A stretch of 64,000 nucleotides of DNA from Zanthoxylum bungeanum (Eukaryota > Streptophyta > Magnoliopsida > Sapindales > Rutaceae): assembly GCA_019454045.1 (NCBI GenBank), contig SKCR01021370.1:1-64000 (forward strand). The letters run 5' to 3'. The notes under the pieces are model-generated. The model did no database searches, was not told where the DNA came from, and saw nothing but the letters and a program-made list of their open reading frames with translations. The position numbers and the translations under genes were made by a program. Positions 60,836 through 64,000 of the stretch are shown piece after piece. The stretch's first letter is position 1. Every line of letters begins with the position of its first letter.

Positions 60836-61844
60836 ATTCTATGTATATTAAAGATATACATAAAATGAGCTACGTAGTAAAAATGCAAACATAATCTTAA
60901 AATCATGGTCATAAACTGAAACTAAGAATGAGAACGTGCACTTGAAAACATAAAATGAGCTGACACAATAACCATAATTTGACACACATATTGACTTATG
61001 CATATAAGCTCGTACATTGTTCATTACCTATTTTAGAATAGGTGTGGAATGAACATCGTCCAAACCGAATCATAGTCAGTACGTCTAATCATGGAAACAA
61101 GCCATTTAAAACGAAATTCATAAACACATGGCACGTAATCGTAAGCTAGAAACGTAACATGAAAACATAACTAAAGACATTAGCTGGGACTTGAACTGAA
61201 AATATAAACCGAACACGTAAATCGATAACGTAAACTAAAAGTCAACTTGAAAACTTAAACTAAAAGTCAACTTGAAAACGTAAACTGAATACGTAAAACG
61301 TAAACGTAAATAATTTTAAAACATAAAATACAGGAATAGGGGAAGCATTCATTCACCAACTCTCAAGACCTAATGAGTTCGCAACTAGGCTATAACCCTT
61401 CCCGGAACATCGCAGATCGTCCCGTGGGATCCACAATCGAACAAAGAATACACCAGAGAAGCTCAAGAACCAAACTTGACATTGACCAACAGTCAAACCC
61501 TCTATTCCAAAAGATGGAACTTCAACAATTATACATCAACCTCTTACCCGAAAAGTAAGATAATAATCTGTTGATGGTGATTTTAAGCCCTGAGGAACTC
61601 AAAAGACTAAGGAGTGGTATAACGAAATTTGCACTTAACAAATGGTCTGAGATCCTTATGAGGATGAGAGATAAGATGAATTGCCCGAGCCCTGGGGAAA
61701 GAAAGACACCCGAGGGCAGTACCGCCTAATGAAGCCTAATTGATATACTGACCCGACCTGATGAAGATATCCAATCCGACAGCTCTTGAACATCCTTGAA
61801 GTATGACCCAATGTGGTCCATAACGACTGACCTAGCCTGGTAAG
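60836..61844. other. Non-coding DNA left of the palindrome
   Basis: No gene recognised. A short direct repeat, aaactaaaagtcaacttgaaaac in two copies, lies at about 61225-61280. The 61-residue ORF at 61373-61558 has no recognisable features. Confidence 0.4.
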
Positions 61845-63121
61845 TGTAAGTGTTCCTAGAACATGCCAAGATCGTCTAAGAGTGATTCGTGTGTGAATTA
61901 ATCAAAGGGAGTTGTGAAAAAATCACCTTGATCGGTTGTAGGCTTTCAAAAATCTTTTGGATGCAGTAGCTCGGAGCTTGAAATCGAGTTCCAAACTCCC
62001 TATCACCTTATTTAACTCCTTGAAGTGCTAGCTATGAACAAAATGAAAGAAAAAATTTCCCCTCTAAGGTCCATTATGTTCGGCAATTTGAGAGAAAAAT
62101 GGAGATGATGAATAGTTAGTCACACTTCAAAAGTTGACTTACTCTTTTATATCAAGGTTGAGTGTTAGACTTGGTTTGAGTGTATGAAAAGCAATCTAAT
62201 CTTTTCTCAACCAAATAACAACTTCCATTCCTTTTGTAGACATTTGATGTAAGTTGGTGGGCCCCACTTTAAATTCAAAATTTAAGTCGGGCAATCCAAT
62301 ACGCAACTTCGCTTGGGCCCGGGTTCGTTTAATTCCAAACTAAACGAATTTATTGTTGCGACATAATTAAATCTAATTAAATTAAATAATTATGACTCGC
62401 ACATTATTACGAAAGTCGCTTACGAATTAATTCCAAATTAATTCGTTTGCTTGAATTAAAATCCAATTTTAATTCCGCTTTGAAATCCAATTTAAAATAA
62501 TATATTAGATATATTAATAGAAATTGGATTTAATTAAATTAGATTTTAATTCTGCGAGGCATAATTATTTAATTAAATTAGATTTAATTATGTCGCAACG
62601 GTAAATTTGTTTAGTTTGGAATTAAACGAACCCGGGCCCAAGCGAAGTTGCGTGTTGGATTGCCCGACTTAAATTTTGAATTTAAAGTGGGGCCCACCAA
62701 CTTACATCAAATGTCTAAACAAGTGATGGAAGTTGTTATTTGGTTGAGAGAAGATTAGATTGCTTTTCATACACTCAAACCAAGTCTAACACTCACCTTG
62801 ATATAAAAGAGTAAGTCAACTTTTGAAGTGTGACTAACTATTCATCATCTCCATTTTTCTCTCAAATTGCCGAACATAATGGACCTTGGAGGGGAAATTT
62901 TTTCTTTCATTTTGTTCATAGCTAGCACTTCAAGGAGTTAAATAAGGTGATAGGGAAACTCACCCGAGAGTTTGGAACTCGATTTCAAGCTCCGAGCTAC
63001 TGCATCCAAAAGATTTTTGAAAGCCTACAACCGATCAAGGTGATTTTTTCACAACTCCCTTTGATTAATTCACACACGAATCACTCTTAGACGATCTTGG
63101 CATGTTCTAGGAACACTTACA
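61845..63121. repeat. 1.28-kb palindrome made of two inverted partial LTRs
   Basis: The left arm (61845 to about 62508) and the right arm (about 62509 to 63121) are near-perfect inverted copies. Outer ends are tgtaagtgttcctaga and tctaggaacacttaca. The centre is a natural local palindrome (taatatattagatatatta). The right arm lacks about 50 bp near the centre and the left arm lacks about 14 bp near 61995. The right arm ends in CA followed by a primer site, so it is the 3' part of an LTR; the left arm is the same part turned round. Confidence 0.88.
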
Positions 63122-63122
63122 A

Positions 63123-63134
63123 TGGTATCAGAGC
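63123..63134 (+). other. Primer-binding site (tRNA-iMet type)
   Basis: TGGTATCAGAGC one base after the LTR end ...CACTTACA. Confidence 0.88.
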
Positions 63135-64000
63135 GAGATCTAAGCTTGATTTGAACCTAGGGTTTATAGACTTTAATTTGGGAATTTTATGTTTGGAGCT
63201 TGATTTTCCTAAATTAGTTGTTGGGTTATGTTTATATGATGTTGAATTGGATTTGTGCATTGTTGGATTTGTGAAAAATTGATTAGATCACAAATCCCAA
63301 AATCCTACCACATGGCCGAATATAAGCCTTAGGGTAGTTCATGGTGATTTTGTGATTTTAGACCATTGGATGTGTTTAAAGTATGAAATAAATATTAGAT
63401 GTTGATTTAATTAGATTGAAATCAAATTGATTGCTATTTTGTGCAATATTACCGTGAACAATTGAAGCATGTATAGATTGATTTTGCTTCAATTTGTGTT
63501 GGACGGGAATTGGAATTAAAGAGCATGATTAATTGGATTAATTAGTGTTTTGGAAACATTAGGTTAATTAATTAATTATGGTAATTGCAATTTAATTAAA
63601 TTAATATGTAATTTGGAATGATGTGTTAATTTAATTTGTTGTAATTGGGCTTAATGGGCTTGGTTGGGCCAAGTTTGGTTTAAGACAATTGGGTTGGATC
63701 CAATTGGGCCTAAAACCATTTTCATAAAGTCCAAATATGACAACTGGGCCTTTAAATAATTTAATTGGGCCTAATGGGCCTAAATTGATTTTTGGCAAAA
63801 GGGTGATTCCTTAATTGGGCCTTGGCATTTGAGTTTGATCCATATTGGCCAAAGCCCATGCCTTAAGAATTAATTAAAAGCCCATTGGACTTTAATTGAA
63901 TAGTATTGGATGCTAATTGGGCCTTTGAGACCCAATTGGATTGGATTTGGAATCCAAGCCCTTAAAGGTACTATTGAAAGTGTAATTGTTTAATTTGGAA
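63135..64000 (+). other. Retrotransposon leader rich in TGGGCC/GGGCCT words
   Basis: No gene; the 61-residue ORF at 63097-63282 crosses the LTR end and primer site. Between 63650 and 63930 about ten TGGGCY/AGCCCA words occur, mostly within aattgggcct. TGGGCY is known as the plant 'site II' element bound by TCP factors; here it may simply be repeat composition. Confidence 0.45.

Larger units (their letters stand above)
62509..64000 (+). mobile_element. LTR retrotransposon running off the right edge (5' end)
   Basis: The partial LTR ends at 63121, followed by a primer site and an untranslated leader without gag by position 64000. The start of the LTR is missing because of the palindrome. The lineage is unknown. 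Confidence 0.6.

Noticed and set aside
23515..63134. TGGTATCAGAGC sites as tRNA fragments or genes
   Set aside because: Each is a 12-bp primer-binding site adjacent to an LTR, with no tRNA body.

Overview
This is nuclear DNA from a flowering plant, most likely a eudicot. It is AT-rich, has no operon-like organisation, and consists mostly of nested transposable elements with a few broken fragments of host genes. The host-type sequences recognised are a subtilisin-like protease and the chaperonin subunit CCT2 (TCP-1 beta), both as pseudogenes, plus an unidentified gene candidate at the left edge. No convincingly intact protein-coding gene, tRNA, rRNA or CRISPR array was seen.

Layout from left to right. 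(1) 1-1114: possible minus-strand host gene pieces. (2) 1115-10910: a complete Ty3/gypsy element of Tat type (TSD aaatt), with LTRs about 97% identical by eye, gag-protease-RT in one frame broken by three TGA codons, an in-frame internal deletion, two tandem-repeat blocks, and a multi-exon antisense ORF. (3) About 11790-24840: one decayed Mutator-like (MULE) transposase gene on the minus strand. Three later insertions cut it into four pieces: a solo LTR (11932-13285, TSD ctctc), a second solo LTR of the same family in the opposite orientation (14290-15685, TSD atgaa), and a Ty1/copia element (16161-24182, TSD gtata). (4) 24840-30460: a Ty3/gypsy gag fragment and a solo copia-like LTR (27950-29964, TSD catgt). 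(5) 30463-37160: a minus-strand chromovirus-like Ty3/gypsy remnant whose gag is split by another solo LTR (31550-33633, TSD accat). (6) 37275-38805: the subtilase pseudogene. (7) 39877-54568: a 14.7-kb minus-strand Ty1/copia element with 2.4-kb LTRs (TSD gaatc). Its RNase H region was hit by a 4.5-kb solo LTR (42537-47014, TSD atcgc) and by a 677-bp hAT-type element (47235-47911, TSD gaaatcgc). (8) 54569-64000: a CCT2 pseudogene, a PIF/Harbinger-like element, a tandem duplication carrying a second hAT-like element, and a 1.28-kb LTR palindrome leading into an LTR retrotransposon that runs off the right edge.

The TSDs let the order of insertion be read directly. The MULE and the copia/gypsy hosts are older; the solo LTRs, the hAT element and copia A are younger. 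No new defence or metabolic system was found. The most unusual items are an unrecognised ORF in the copia A leader, the cluster of short palindromes near it, the long LTR palindrome, and the MULE gene split by insertions whose inverted LTR pair mimics giant terminal inverted repeats. Domain assignments come from motif recognition without database searches.
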